Positions 42,331 to 50,149 of a DNA stretch of 64,000 nt are shown here, in pieces (within the stretch, counting starts at the first letter, position 1; every line of letters starts with the position of its first letter). The position numbers were made by a program, and so were the translations under genes. The stretch is from positions 248,001 to 312,000 of the forward strand of contig NZ_JAIELN010000005.1 of the NCBI RefSeq assembly GCF_019753045.1. The letters are read 5' to 3'. The notes beneath the pieces were generated by a model. The model worked only from the letters and a program-made list of their open reading frames with translations. It made no database searches and was not told the origin of the DNA. The DNA is from Hyphomicrobium sp. Lineage in GTDB: Bacteria; Pseudomonadota; Alphaproteobacteria; Rhizobiales; Hyphomicrobiaceae.

Positions 42331-42462
42331 TCAGTGTTTTCCGCTCTTCTGCGATTTCGCAAACGTCGCGGTTACGGAGCTCGTCGAGGGCTGCGGTTTC
42401 GCAGCGGCGCTCTTCTTAGGCTTGCGGATTTCCTTATTCGAACGCTGTTGGCCTTTGGGCAT
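42331..42462 (-). CDS. small basic conserved protein (MPKGQQRSN type)
   Basis: A 43-residue lysine- and serine-rich protein starting MPKGQQRSNKEIRKPKKSAA. It matches the pattern of a tiny protein found across Hyphomicrobiales (MPKGQxRSNxExKKPK, then a disordered tail), as I remember it. The ATG is preceded by GAGAGG at good spacing, and a hairpin terminator follows. Its high charge suggests nucleic-acid or ribosome association, which is inference only. Confidence 0.75.
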   Translation of the reverse strand: MPKGQQRSNKEIRKPKKSAAAKPQPSTSSVTATFAKSQKSGKH

Positions 42463-42634
42463 GGCAGACCTCTCAAGTGTTGGAGGGCGCGTCGCATTCG
42501 ACCTGCGGCGTGTACGCTGGAGTGTTTCACACCGTCCTGACAAGCGCCAGGAGGGAACACCCGGGGCGACGATCACAACATTGCACAACTCGAAAAAGTG
42601 AAAGGCGGCGGACGCCTGCCTCTAAAAAGCAAAA

Positions 42635-42653
42635 GACCCGCCGGAGGGCGAGC
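42635..42653 (-). terminator. minus-strand terminator-like hairpin 3
   Basis: On the minus strand GCTCGCC-CTCC-GGCGGGT is followed by a T-rich tail. The stem has two G-T pairs, so it is weaker than the two preceding hairpins. Confidence 0.5.
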
Positions 42654-42684
42654 CGTTCAACCGCAGTCCGCGAAACAAAAAAAA

Positions 42685-42703
42685 GGCCCGCATTGAGCGG
42701 GCC
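42685..42703 (-). terminator. minus-strand rho-independent terminator 2
   Basis: Perfect stem GGCCCGC-ATTGA-GCGGGCC. On the minus strand it is followed by a run of eight T. Confidence 0.82.
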
Positions 42704-42732
42704 GTCGAAAGTTGGAAACTTGCAAGAAAAAA

Positions 42733-42750
42733 GGCCCGCCGAGGCGGGCC
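42733..42750 (-). terminator. minus-strand rho-independent terminator 1
   Basis: Perfect 8-bp stem GGCCCGCC-GA-GGCGGGCC. On the minus strand it is followed by six T. It lies 20 bases after the stop of the membrane/winged-helix gene. Confidence 0.85.
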
Positions 42751-42769
42751 TCACATTCACGAAGCAGCG

Positions 42770-44104
42770 CTAGGCTGCAACAGTGCCGAAGAGAGGCGGT
42801 TTCATAGCCTCCTCGAGAACCATGTCGGACTTCAGTGCGATACCGATGTAGCGCACTCGGCCGGCTACCTTTTCCTTCTTCACGCCAAGGTCTGCAAATT
42901 CTCTTGCAAAGCTCGGAAGTGCTGCGGGTTCCTTGTTCTTAGATTCACACCATGAACAATAATCCTCGTAGAGTTCAGTAGCCGTAACGCTTGATCCATC
43001 ACGGACCTCGATGTTCTCCTTGTAGAAACGTTCAGTGTTGGTTTCCGGGGCAAGACGCCTGACGGGCATCGTGCTGCGGCTTTCTGCAACCTTGGTCTCA
43101 ACCTGATGCACTTCAGCGGGTTGAGCTTCGATTGCGGGCGTCGAGGCAACGGGTGCTTCGAGAGGGATCTCGATCGACCGGTTGTCGTTGGCGCCAGAAC
43201 GCGGCTTTTTCGTTTCAACGGTAATCGGTGTGAGCACCGGAACCGCCACCGCTGCCGCAGCGGTGCTTTCCTCCGTCAGCGCCATTCTGGGCGTGACAGG
43301 CATTGGCTGGCGATCATACAGACGCCACTGGCTGAATGCGACGTACATCCCGAACCCAGATCCGATCTCGAGCAGCAGCGCGACGAACAACGTCAACGCC
43401 ATCTGAACGTTTTCCATCTTGATGTTCGGGAAGAACGCGTTCGCAAGTTCGGTCAGAACCTTGGCTTGCGGATCAGCTTCGGAGAGAGCAGGCGAACCTG
43501 CGGTAGCATCGACCTTCGCCGTGAGTTCGGCGATACGGGCTTCGGCCTGCTTCGCCGCGCTTGCGGACGCAAGCTCGGAGTCGAGAGCCGTCAACTGTTG
43601 GCAGAATGTCCGTTCGGTTTTCGAATTGACGTTCTTACAGCCGTCCGACCATTGCCAGGCCTTCTGCATTTTCATGCCGTCGATCTGGCTCTGCACCGCC
43701 TCGAAGGGTCGATGCTGAGGGATCCATCCGGCCTGCTCCTGCGCACGCTTCAGCTCACCTCTCAAATCTTGATAGGTTTGAGCTTCCTGAGCACGCTGCC
43801 CGGTCGAATCGAAGCGGTTCAACGCTGCGTGTCCGAGCGCAGATGTCATCGAGTAGGCCGTCACGACCACCCAGACAAGCGCCGACGCAGCCGCCTGCGA
43901 CCAGATTCTATTTCGAACTGCGGCAAAGAAGAAAAACGGTACCAGTGCTTTCATGCAGTCGGCCGCAGCAGATGCTGCGCCGTAGATTTGGCCGTCCAGC
44001 TCGGTTCTTCCGAGACTGAAGCCAAAACGCCAGTTCATAGCAGCTGATACGGCGAGCAATACGCCTGCTGCTAGAACACCCAACACGCCTAAAACGTGTC
44101 TCAT
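42770..44104 (-). CDS. four-pass membrane protein with coiled coil and C-terminal winged-helix-like domain
   Basis: A 444-residue protein of unrecognised family. Membrane segments are at about residues 3-25, 50-65, 72-95 and 238-262. A charged helical (coiled-coil-like) region of about 130 residues lies between the third and fourth. After a proline-rich linker comes a compact C-terminal domain, with ATELYEDYCSWCESKNKEP and FAREFADLGVKKEKVAGR, then RVRYIGIALK. That pattern resembles the winged-helix domain at the C-terminus of phage and plasmid D5-type primases. AGGAGAGGG precedes the ATG strongly. Three terminators follow. Its role is unknown; a membrane-tethered DNA-binding protein is a reasonable guess. 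Confidence 0.75.
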   Translation of the reverse strand: MRHVLGVLGVLAAGVLLAVSAAMNWRFGFSLGRTELDGQIYGAASAAADCMKALVPFFFFAAVRNRIWSQAAASALVWVVVTAYSMTSALGHAALNRFDSTGQRAQEAQTYQDLRGELKRAQEQAGWIPQHRPFEAVQSQIDGMKMQKAWQWSDGCKNVNSKTERTFCQQLTALDSELASASAAKQAEARIAELTAKVDATAGSPALSEADPQAKVLTELANAFFPNIKMENVQMALTLFVALLLEIGSGFGMYVAFSQWRLYDRQPMPVTPRMALTEESTAAAAVAVPVLTPITVETKKPRSGANDNRSIEIPLEAPVASTPAIEAQPAEVHQVETKVAESRSTMPVRRLAPETNTERFYKENIEVRDGSSVTATELYEDYCSWCESKNKEPAALPSFAREFADLGVKKEKVAGRVRYIGIALKSDMVLEEAMKPPLFGTVAA

Positions 44105-44844
44105 CGTGTGCCCTCTCCTGTGAAGGCCGGTTCGGTTACGCGAATACAATACCGGCCACTTCGTCTTGTGGTCCTTGCGCCCGAGGGAGGCGCCGACCAG
44201 GCTCCGGAACGCACAACGGGCATGGCTGCAAATGATGTCCTCTTCGATCGGCTGTGAGCTCCGATGTCATCCCCATGACATCGGCAGACGAGCGACGCGG
44301 AGACCGCGCAACCAAGCAAACCAGAGCTGCCACTCTCAACGCTGCCTCAAAGTATCGCCACGATTTCGCCGCAAGAAATCAGAGGTGGATAATTCTTATC
44401 CTCAAGACAGGCCGAGGGTGGAAAACTACGCAATTAAACTCCCCTCTCCTTCACGCGTAACTGAGTCGGACCGTGATGGGAATCATCGAATCGCGAGAAG
44501 AATCAGAATTCTAGTATTCGAGTACCGGAGCTCCGCGATGGTCTCAGCCTGAGCATTCGAAGCGCCGCCAGCGGTTGAAAAACTCCGGTTATCAAGAGGT
44601 TTTGCACCGGTCGCCCGAGGCTTATGCACGGCTGAAATGTGGCGGACGATCCGTGCAAAGCGACGTTCGGGCGCAACAACCGGGTGAGGCTTTTGGGACG
44701 CTCCACGGCGCCACCATGGGGTGCTCGTGATTCCCGTTTACCAAGTCTTGCCGGCGATGCATTCTCCATCGCGTACGTGAGAAGCTTCGCACCCGGCGTT
44801 ACCGGCGCAGGCTACGTGCAGTAGAGTTGAGTGGAGTTTGCGCC
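44105..44844. other. 740-base spacer without a convincing gene; possible untranslated RNA
   Basis: No open frame here has a plausible start and ribosome-binding site. Composition changes along it: 44330-44560 is A+T richer, and 44560-44830 is G+C rich with several small inverted repeats such as GGCGCC. The second part could encode a structured RNA. I compared it mentally with 6S, SRP and tmRNA signatures and could not place it. Confidence 0.4.
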
Positions 44845-46002
44845 ATGCCGCGTCTCGGTGGAGTGCTGTTGCTGACGGCGACTTCCCTGCTCGTTACATA
44901 CAGCTATCTTTTTCCGGCATCCGATCACACCGCAGACCTCACCGAAGTCACGCGCATCTCGGCGGCGCCGGACCGTGACTATCGGAGCGATGGCGGAAGC
45001 AGGATTTTTTCGGCCGCGTCTCCCGTATTTCATGAGGTGATCCCCGACGAAGGCGCCCGTGTTTCGGTTGCCTCTCCGCAGAAGCCCGCAACGTGGACCA
45101 CCGTGGTGACGTCGCGTGCCGTCTCGACACCTCTCAAGTCAGCAGAGCCCGGCGATCCCGAAACGCGGGCCGAACTGGCGAGCGATCTGCAGCGCGAGTT
45201 GAAACGCGTCGGCTGCTATGAGGGAGAGATTACCGGCGCATGGAACGGGTCGACGCGACGCGCCATGGCGGCATTCATGGATCGCGCCAACGCCACGCTT
45301 CCAACCGACAATCCCGATTACGTGTTGCTCGCCCTCGTGCAGAGCCACCATGACCTCGTGTGCTCCGCCGAATGTCCTGCTGGCCAGATCGCCGACGGCG
45401 GCCGTTGCGTGCCGCGCGCGGTCGTCGCTCAGGCGACGAAGCGATCCAAGCGCCTCGAGGAGCGCAGACTGGCCGCGGCGCGTCTCTCCGGCAATAACGA
45501 GCCGACAGTGACGGCGGAGCCTGAAAAGCTTCCCTGGCTTCAGAATGAGAAGGTCGCGGAGATTCCAGCTGCGCCACGCCCGGAGCTGCCGCCGGGGCGG
45601 ATGTCGATCGGAGCTGCCCCCGTCGAGGCTGCGCCGCTGCCTCCGCCGAACGGTGCCGCTGCCAGTGCCGCGCCGGCCTCTCAGGGATGGAAGATCATGA
45701 CACTCCTCCCGCCGACGAGCGATGCGGCAGCCGATCTCTCTCCGAAAGTTGCAGCGCTTGGCGAGAGCGGAGATACGGATGATCTCTCTGCCGACGCGCG
45801 TGGGGACACCAACGCGGCTCCCATCGCCATCGAGGATGATGACGCGAATGCGCGTGCCGTGAAGTCCAAGTCCTCCCGGCGGTCCTATGACGAAAATCGG
45901 CCGAGACGAAAATATGCTTCATCGGGGCGGGGCCGGCGTGGCGATCCCAGGCCCGGGACCATGCGCTACAATATCATGCAGTCGCTCGGCGGCATCTATT
46001 GA
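44845..46002 (+). CDS. exported protein with peptidoglycan-binding-like domain
   Basis: A 385-residue protein with an N-terminal signal or anchor (residues 4-22, LGGVLLLTATSLLVTYSYLF). A peptidoglycan-binding-like helical module follows at about 110-165 (ELASDLQRELKRVGCYEGEI, then WNGSTRRAMAAFMDRANATL). A short cysteine motif CSAECPAGQIADGGRCVP comes next, then a long Pro/Ala-rich and basic tail ending RYNIMQSLGGIY. GGAG ten bases upstream supports the ATG at 44845. The module order resembles caspase-associated or wall-binding exported proteins of rhizobia, but the enzymatic part is absent. Periplasmic location is inferred. Confidence 0.75.
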   Translation: MPRLGGVLLLTATSLLVTYSYLFPASDHTADLTEVTRISAAPDRDYRSDGGSRIFSAASPVFHEVIPDEGARVSVASPQKPATWTTVVTSRAVSTPLKSAEPGDPETRAELASDLQRELKRVGCYEGEITGAWNGSTRRAMAAFMDRANATLPTDNPDYVLLALVQSHHDLVCSAECPAGQIADGGRCVPRAVVAQATKRSKRLEERRLAAARLSGNNEPTVTAEPEKLPWLQNEKVAEIPAAPRPELPPGRMSIGAAPVEAAPLPPPNGAAASAAPASQGWKIMTLLPPTSDAAADLSPKVAALGESGDTDDLSADARGDTNAAPIAIEDDDANARAVKSKSSRRSYDENRPRRKYASSGRGRRGDPRPGTMRYNIMQSLGGIY

Positions 46003-46021
46003 TCGCGCCCGATGCGGGTCG

Positions 46022-46399
46022 TCACGGACGCGTGCCGCTGATGACCCAGTTCAGATAATCGGAACTTCCTCCGACCACCGGAACGACGAGGACCGCGGGC
46101 GTCTCGTAGGGATGATTGGCGACGATATGCGCGACGGCGCGATCGGCCCCCTGGCGGGAGAGCTTGGCGATCAACACGGCCTCTTCGGCGGTTTCCGTTT
46201 CGCCCTTCCAGACATAGATCGACGTCATCGCGGGCAGCACGTTGATGCACCCGGCCAGACCCTGCTCGACCAGGTCCCGGCCCAGCGCCAAGGCCGCGGA
46301 CCGGTCCGGGAACGTGGCATAAATCATCACCACATCGCCGGCTGGCGCCCGGGGCTCCTCTCCGATATCCCGCGAGGGGGGCTTGTCGTTTGTCGACAC
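46022..46399 (-). CDS. cutA: CutA1 divalent-cation tolerance protein
   Basis: A protein of about 125 residues of the trimeric CutA1 family, ferredoxin-like in fold. GLAGCINVLPAMTSIYVWKG and ETAEEAVLIAKLS match the family core, and HPYETPAVLVVPV is its signature. The family start corresponds to MIYATFPDRSAA at 46327; the GTG at 46399, with GGGAAG upstream, gives a 24-residue polar extension. Which start is used cannot be decided from sequence. It is divergent from nadK, with only about 50 bases between the two. Confidence 0.9.
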   Translation of the reverse strand: MSTNDKPPSRDIGEEPRAPAGDVVMIYATFPDRSAALALGRDLVEQGLAGCINVLPAMTSIYVWKGETETAEEAVLIAKLSRQGADRAVAHIVANHPYETPAVLVVPVVGGSSDYLNWVISGTRP

Positions 46400-46453
46400 T
46401 TGGGCGAGCTTCCCTGCCTTGTTGCGCGACCCCTCATGAACCCAAGGGCCTAG

Positions 46454-47236
46454 ATGCCGAAAGAAAAGCACAAGTTCGAACGCATCGCCTTCGTCGCGAG
46501 CGAGGTTCCCGAGGCGATCGAAGCACAGGCGGCGTTGATCAAGCGTTACGGCGAGACCGAACCCAACGAAGCCGATGCCATCGTCGCGCTCGGCGGTGAC
46601 GGCTTCATGTTGCAGACGCTACACCGTTTCATCAACGACAAGATTCCTATTTACGGGATGAACCGGGGTTCGGTCGGCTTCCTTATGAACGACTATAAGG
46701 AAGACAATCTGATCGAGCGGCTGCAGGCTGCCGAGATTAGCCGCATTCACCCGCTGTCGATGATCGCGACCGACTCGGCGGGGAAGGCGCACAAGAGCTT
46801 GGCGATCAACGAGATCTCGCTCTTTCGCCAGCGCTATCAGGCCGCCAAGTTGCAGATCGCCATCGATGGCAAGGTGCGGCTCGAAGAGTTGATTTGCGAC
46901 GGGGTTCTGGTTTCGACGCCTGCCGGTTCGACCGCCTACAATCTGTCGGCGCACGGACCCATTCTGCCGATCAAGTCACAGCTTCTGGCGGTAACGCCCA
47001 TCAGCCCTTTTCGGCCGAGGCGCTGGCGCGGCGCCCTCGTCCCCAACCGGGTGCACATTACAATCACCGTTCTCGAGGAGGAGAAGCGGCCGGTCAGCGC
47101 CGTGGCCGATCACTTCGAGACCCGCCACGTGGTGAAAGTCGAAATCGAGCAGGCCCGCGCCATCGAGCTTTTCATGATGTTCGACCGCGAACATGGGCTC
47201 GAGGAGCGCATCCTGACCGAGCAGTTCAGGTTTTAG
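46454..47236 (+). CDS. nadK: NAD kinase
   Basis: A 260-residue cytoplasmic enzyme making NADP from NAD and ATP (or polyphosphate). The catalytic GGDG is at residues 47-50 ([15 protein letters not shown]), followed by the [14 protein letters not shown] substrate loop and the [20 protein letters not shown] block. The short length without an N-terminal extension is normal for Alphaproteobacteria. The gene ends in a convergent spacer holding a pair of palindromic elements (E and F), which could serve as its terminator. Confidence 0.95.
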   Translation: MPKEKHKFERIAFVASEVPEAIEAQAALIKRYGETEPNEADAIVALGGDGFMLQTLHRFINDKIPIYGMNRGSVGFLMNDYKEDNLIERLQAAEISRIHPLSMIATDSAGKAHKSLAINEISLFRQRYQAAKLQIAIDGKVRLEELICDGVLVSTPAGSTAYNLSAHGPILPIKSQLLAVTPISPFRPRRWRGALVPNRVHITITVLEEEKRPVSAVADHFETRHVVKVEIEQARAIELFMMFDREHGLEERILTEQFRF

Positions 47237-47248
47237 TTTTTTGCTTGC

Positions 47249-47284
47249 GCCAGGCTCTCGCGTTCCGCGAGCCGGCCGCCGGGC
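47249..47284 (+). repeat. bipartite palindromic element, copy E
   Basis: 36 bases. Inner hairpin CTCGCG-TTC-CGCGAG, bulge CCGGC, 3' arm CGCCGGGC. The 5' arm CGCCAGGC has one mismatch, and the core reads GCTCTCGCG instead of GCGACTCGCG, one base shorter. This is the least perfect copy. Confidence 0.75.
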
Positions 47285-47295
47285 AATTTTTAGTG

Positions 47296-47336
47296 GCGCC
47301 AGGCGACTCGCGTTCCGCGAGCCGGCCGCCGGGCGC
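47296..47336 (+). repeat. bipartite palindromic element, copy F
   Basis: 41 bases. Outer arms GCGCCAGGCG/CGCCGGGCGC (one mismatch), single A, inner hairpin CTCGCG-TTC-CGCGAG, bulge CCGGC. It lies about 50 bases after copy E, with nearly the same arms, in the spacer between nadK and a nitroreductase gene. Confidence 0.85.
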
Positions 47337-47515
47337 AGACCGGCCCCAAAAACCGACTGGCCCTCCTACAGGTGCCTCGGAGCACCGGCGGAGGGCCATG
47401 ATTTGGTCAAGTGCTGCATCCCGTTCTTCGGGCATGGCGGTGCTGATCCCGCCGCCACGAATCAGGATCGCTAACGCGTATTTCCCAACGGTCGCACGTT
47501 GTGGTTAACAGGTTG

Positions 47516-48103
47516 TTAACCCGCTTCCGACGTCGGCCAGTGGCGGACAAGCGCGTCGATGTTCGGGCGTTCGCGCTCTTCAGGCTTCTCCATCGGCGTG
47601 CCGATGTAGATGAAGCCAGCGATCTTCTCGTTTTCGGCAAGGCCCAGCGCCTCGCGCACGGTCGGGCTATAGGCAATCCACTCGCTGATCCAAGACGTGC
47701 CGAAACCGAGCGCATTCGCCACGAGACAGAGGTTGAAGCAGAGCGCGCCGACGGACAGGACCTGCTCCCATTCCGGTGCGCCGGGCTTCGGCTTCACGGC
47801 TGACACGACGGCGACGACGACGGGCGAGCGAAGGAACCGACCGCGCTCGGTTTCGAGGCGGATCGGCGACGGCGCCTGACGATCTTCTTTCTCACAGGCT
47901 TTGGCGAAGATTTCGCCGGCTGCCTTGCGGGCGTCGCCTTCGAAAACAATAAAGCGCCAGGGCGAGAGCTTCTTGTGGTCGGGAACGCGCGCGCCGGTCG
48001 TGAGGATTTTCTGCAGTTCCTCGGCGTTCGGTCCCGGTGCGGCGAGCCTATCCGGCTTCACTGACCGTCTTGCCGCAAGAAATTCAAAAATAGCGGGATT
48101 CAT
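47516..48103 (-). CDS. nitroreductase family protein
   Basis: A 195-residue flavoprotein of the nitroreductase superfamily, FMN-dependent and NAD(P)H-oxidising. It starts with FLAARRSVKPDRL (the RRSV phosphate-binding element) and contains TTGARVPDHKKLSPWRFIVF and NALGFGTSWISEW, as in the YdjA-like subgroup, which is small and lacks the large insertion. The C-terminus has IAGFIYIGTPMEKPEERERP. The substrate is unknown. It is divergent from the VWA gene. Confidence 0.9.
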   Translation of the reverse strand: MNPAIFEFLAARRSVKPDRLAAPGPNAEELQKILTTGARVPDHKKLSPWRFIVFEGDARKAAGEIFAKACEKEDRQAPSPIRLETERGRFLRSPVVVAVVSAVKPKPGAPEWEQVLSVGALCFNLCLVANALGFGTSWISEWIAYSPTVREALGLAENEKIAGFIYIGTPMEKPEERERPNIDALVRHWPTSEAG

Positions 48104-48217
48104 GTCATGTTCCGTACTTATTCGTGTCCGTCTCGCTATACGAGGCTCCGGCCTGTTACAAGCGGCCCATTACAGTCAGAATCGACACAATGAGCGAAAA
48201 ATGGGCGTGGAGATAAA

Positions 48218-50149
48218 ATGCGCCGGGTTTTTTTGAAATTTGTCGCGGCTGCCGTGGCGGCGGTTCCTTTGATCGCGTCCGGATCAGCGTTCAGCAGCGA
48301 CGCGCCGACAGCGATGGTCGTGCTCGATGGGTCGGGATCGATGTGGGCGCGGCTGCCGCCCGATAACCGCGCCAAGATCGATATCGTGCGCGAGAAACTC
48401 GGCAGCCTGCTCGCCGTGCCGAATTCGACGCGGCTGGGCCTCGTTTCATTTGGGCACCGCCGCCGCGGCGACTGCAACGACGTGGAATTGATCGCCGGAC
48501 CCGACAGTCCTCGCCAAGCCGTTCTCGATCCAATCGCCAAGCTCAATCCGCGGGGCCCCGGTCCACTCACCTCCGCACTCACGGTTGCCATGACCGCAAT
48601 CGGACAATCGCGTCCGGCGCAGATCGTCTTCATCGGAGATGGTGCGGACAATTGCCGGCAAGATGCGTGCGCCGTCGCCGCCGGGTTTGCAAAGACGTCG
48701 CCGGGTGTCGCCGTTCAAGTCATAGGCATCGGCATTCCCGCCCACGAACGGCCGCGCATGGCGTGCATCGCCGAGGCAACGGGCGGCCGTTACTACGACA
48801 TCGTGGATTCAAACGGTCTCACCGCGGCGATCGACGAGGCGACGCGGCTCGCCATTTTAACGCCGGGCGCGCCGATTGCGGGCGCTCCCAATCCCGGCGA
48901 CGGCAAACCGATGGCCCCGCCGCCGCCCGAGGGCGCATCGCTCCGCGCTTCCGCTGCACTTGCCGACGGTGGCGCGCTTCTCACAGTTCCGGTCAAATGG
49001 CGCATTTATAAGGGTGGCGAGAAGACACCACTGGTCCAATCGGAAGGTCAGGACATCACCGCCAAGCTCGCGGCCGGCAACTACGAGGTCGAGGCCGAAC
49101 TCGGCTCGCTCATGGCGCGTCAGGATCTCACGATCGCCGATGGAGACAAGCAAAGCATCATCGTGCCGTTCAACGCCGCGCATCTCGTCGCGCGCGTGAC
49201 TTCGAGCAAAGGCGGCAATCCATCTCCCAACGCCGTTTTGACCGTCTCCATCGGCGACAAGCCGGTCGCGATCGCGAGCAATGGCGCGCTCGATCTCTAT
49301 CTCCAGCCCGACACCTACACGCTGACGGTTGTCGACGGCGCGGCGCGCTCGTCGCAATCCCTTCAACTCGCTGCCGGAGACGCCAAGCCGCTCGACATCT
49401 CGCTCGGAACAGGACGTCTCGATCTCACCGCGGCCGCGGCGGACGGCGCCAGCATTCCGGACGTTCTGTTCGCTGTTTCCGCAGACGATCCCGAAAGCCC
49501 GGACGGCCGCCGCGAGGTCGCGCGCTCGCGTAGTCCGAACGCGAGTTTCACCCTTCCCGAGGGCACCTACTATGTCAGCGCGCGCTCGAAGAGCGGCGAC
49601 GTTCGCAAGCGCATCGCCGTCGGCGCCGGGCAAACGGTGAGCGAAACGCTGGAACTCGCCCTCACGCCCCTCAAGATCTCGGCTCTCGTCGCAGGCGCGC
49701 CCGCAAAGGCCGATCAGAACATTTTCTACCGTGTCGACCGCATCGACGGCGATCGCACAGGTATCGCACGCGCGATGGGGCCGGATCTCTCGCTCGACCT
49801 GTCGCCGGGACGTTACCGGATCACCGCGTCACTCGTCGTCTCACACATCTCGGCGACGAAAGAAGTTGTCATAGAGGCTCGGAAGCCCGCGAACGCAATC
49901 ATCGACATCGCAGCCGGAGAGGTGAACTTCGCTCCGCCCGCGGGCGAGGCGCTGCCTGCCGGCGACGTCTATTGGGAAGTCGCCGACGAGAGCGGTATGC
50001 CGACATGGCGTGCCACCGGCACGGAGGCGACAGCGCTTTTGGCTCCCGGCCGTTACACGGTGCGCTTCGATGCGCGCGGCAAGCACGGGCAGGCTTCATT
50101 CGAAGTACGCGCCGGTGAAAGCCAGAAGATCGAGATCGGACCAGGATGA
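48218..50149 (+). CDS. exported VWA-domain protein with tandem LxPGxYxV beta modules
   Basis: A 643-residue protein with a signal peptide ending SGSAFS. The von Willebrand A domain (about residues 30-215) has a complete MIDAS start DGSGSMW (D37, S39, S41). Behind it are about five beta-sandwich modules, each with a motif of the type LxPGxYxVxA followed by a short strand and VxAGxxxxxxI (e.g. LAAGNYEVEAEL, LPEGTYYVSARS, LSPGRYRITASL, LAPGRYTVRFDA). These resemble carboxypeptidase-regulatory-like or SpaA/Cna-B type folds. The gene overlaps its neighbour by ATGA. Likely periplasmic, with metal-dependent binding; the partner is unknown. Confidence 0.88.
   Translation: MRRVFLKFVAAAVAAVPLIASGSAFSSDAPTAMVVLDGSGSMWARLPPDNRAKIDIVREKLGSLLAVPNSTRLGLVSFGHRRRGDCNDVELIAGPDSPRQAVLDPIAKLNPRGPGPLTSALTVAMTAIGQSRPAQIVFIGDGADNCRQDACAVAAGFAKTSPGVAVQVIGIGIPAHERPRMACIAEATGGRYYDIVDSNGLTAAIDEATRLAILTPGAPIAGAPNPGDGKPMAPPPPEGASLRASAALADGGALLTVPVKWRIYKGGEKTPLVQSEGQDITAKLAAGNYEVEAELGSLMARQDLTIADGDKQSIIVPFNAAHLVARVTSSKGGNPSPNAVLTVSIGDKPVAIASNGALDLYLQPDTYTLTVVDGAARSSQSLQLAAGDAKPLDISLGTGRLDLTAAAADGASIPDVLFAVSADDPESPDGRREVARSRSPNASFTLPEGTYYVSARSKSGDVRKRIAVGAGQTVSETLELALTPLKISALVAGAPAKADQNIFYRVDRIDGDRTGIARAMGPDLSLDLSPGRYRITASLVVSHISATKEVVIEARKPANAIIDIAAGEVNFAPPAGEALPAGDVYWEVADESGMPTWRATGTEATALLAPGRYTVRFDARGKHGQASFEVRAGESQKIEIGPG

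Noticed and set aside
44503-44769. Minus-strand frame of 88 codons in the 740-base spacer
   Set aside because: No ribosome-binding site, Arg-rich translation, no domain; an untranslated RNA or empty spacer is at least as likely.
44560-44830. Assignment of the spacer to 6S, SRP or tmRNA
   Set aside because: None of the conserved sequence blocks of these RNAs that I can recall is present.
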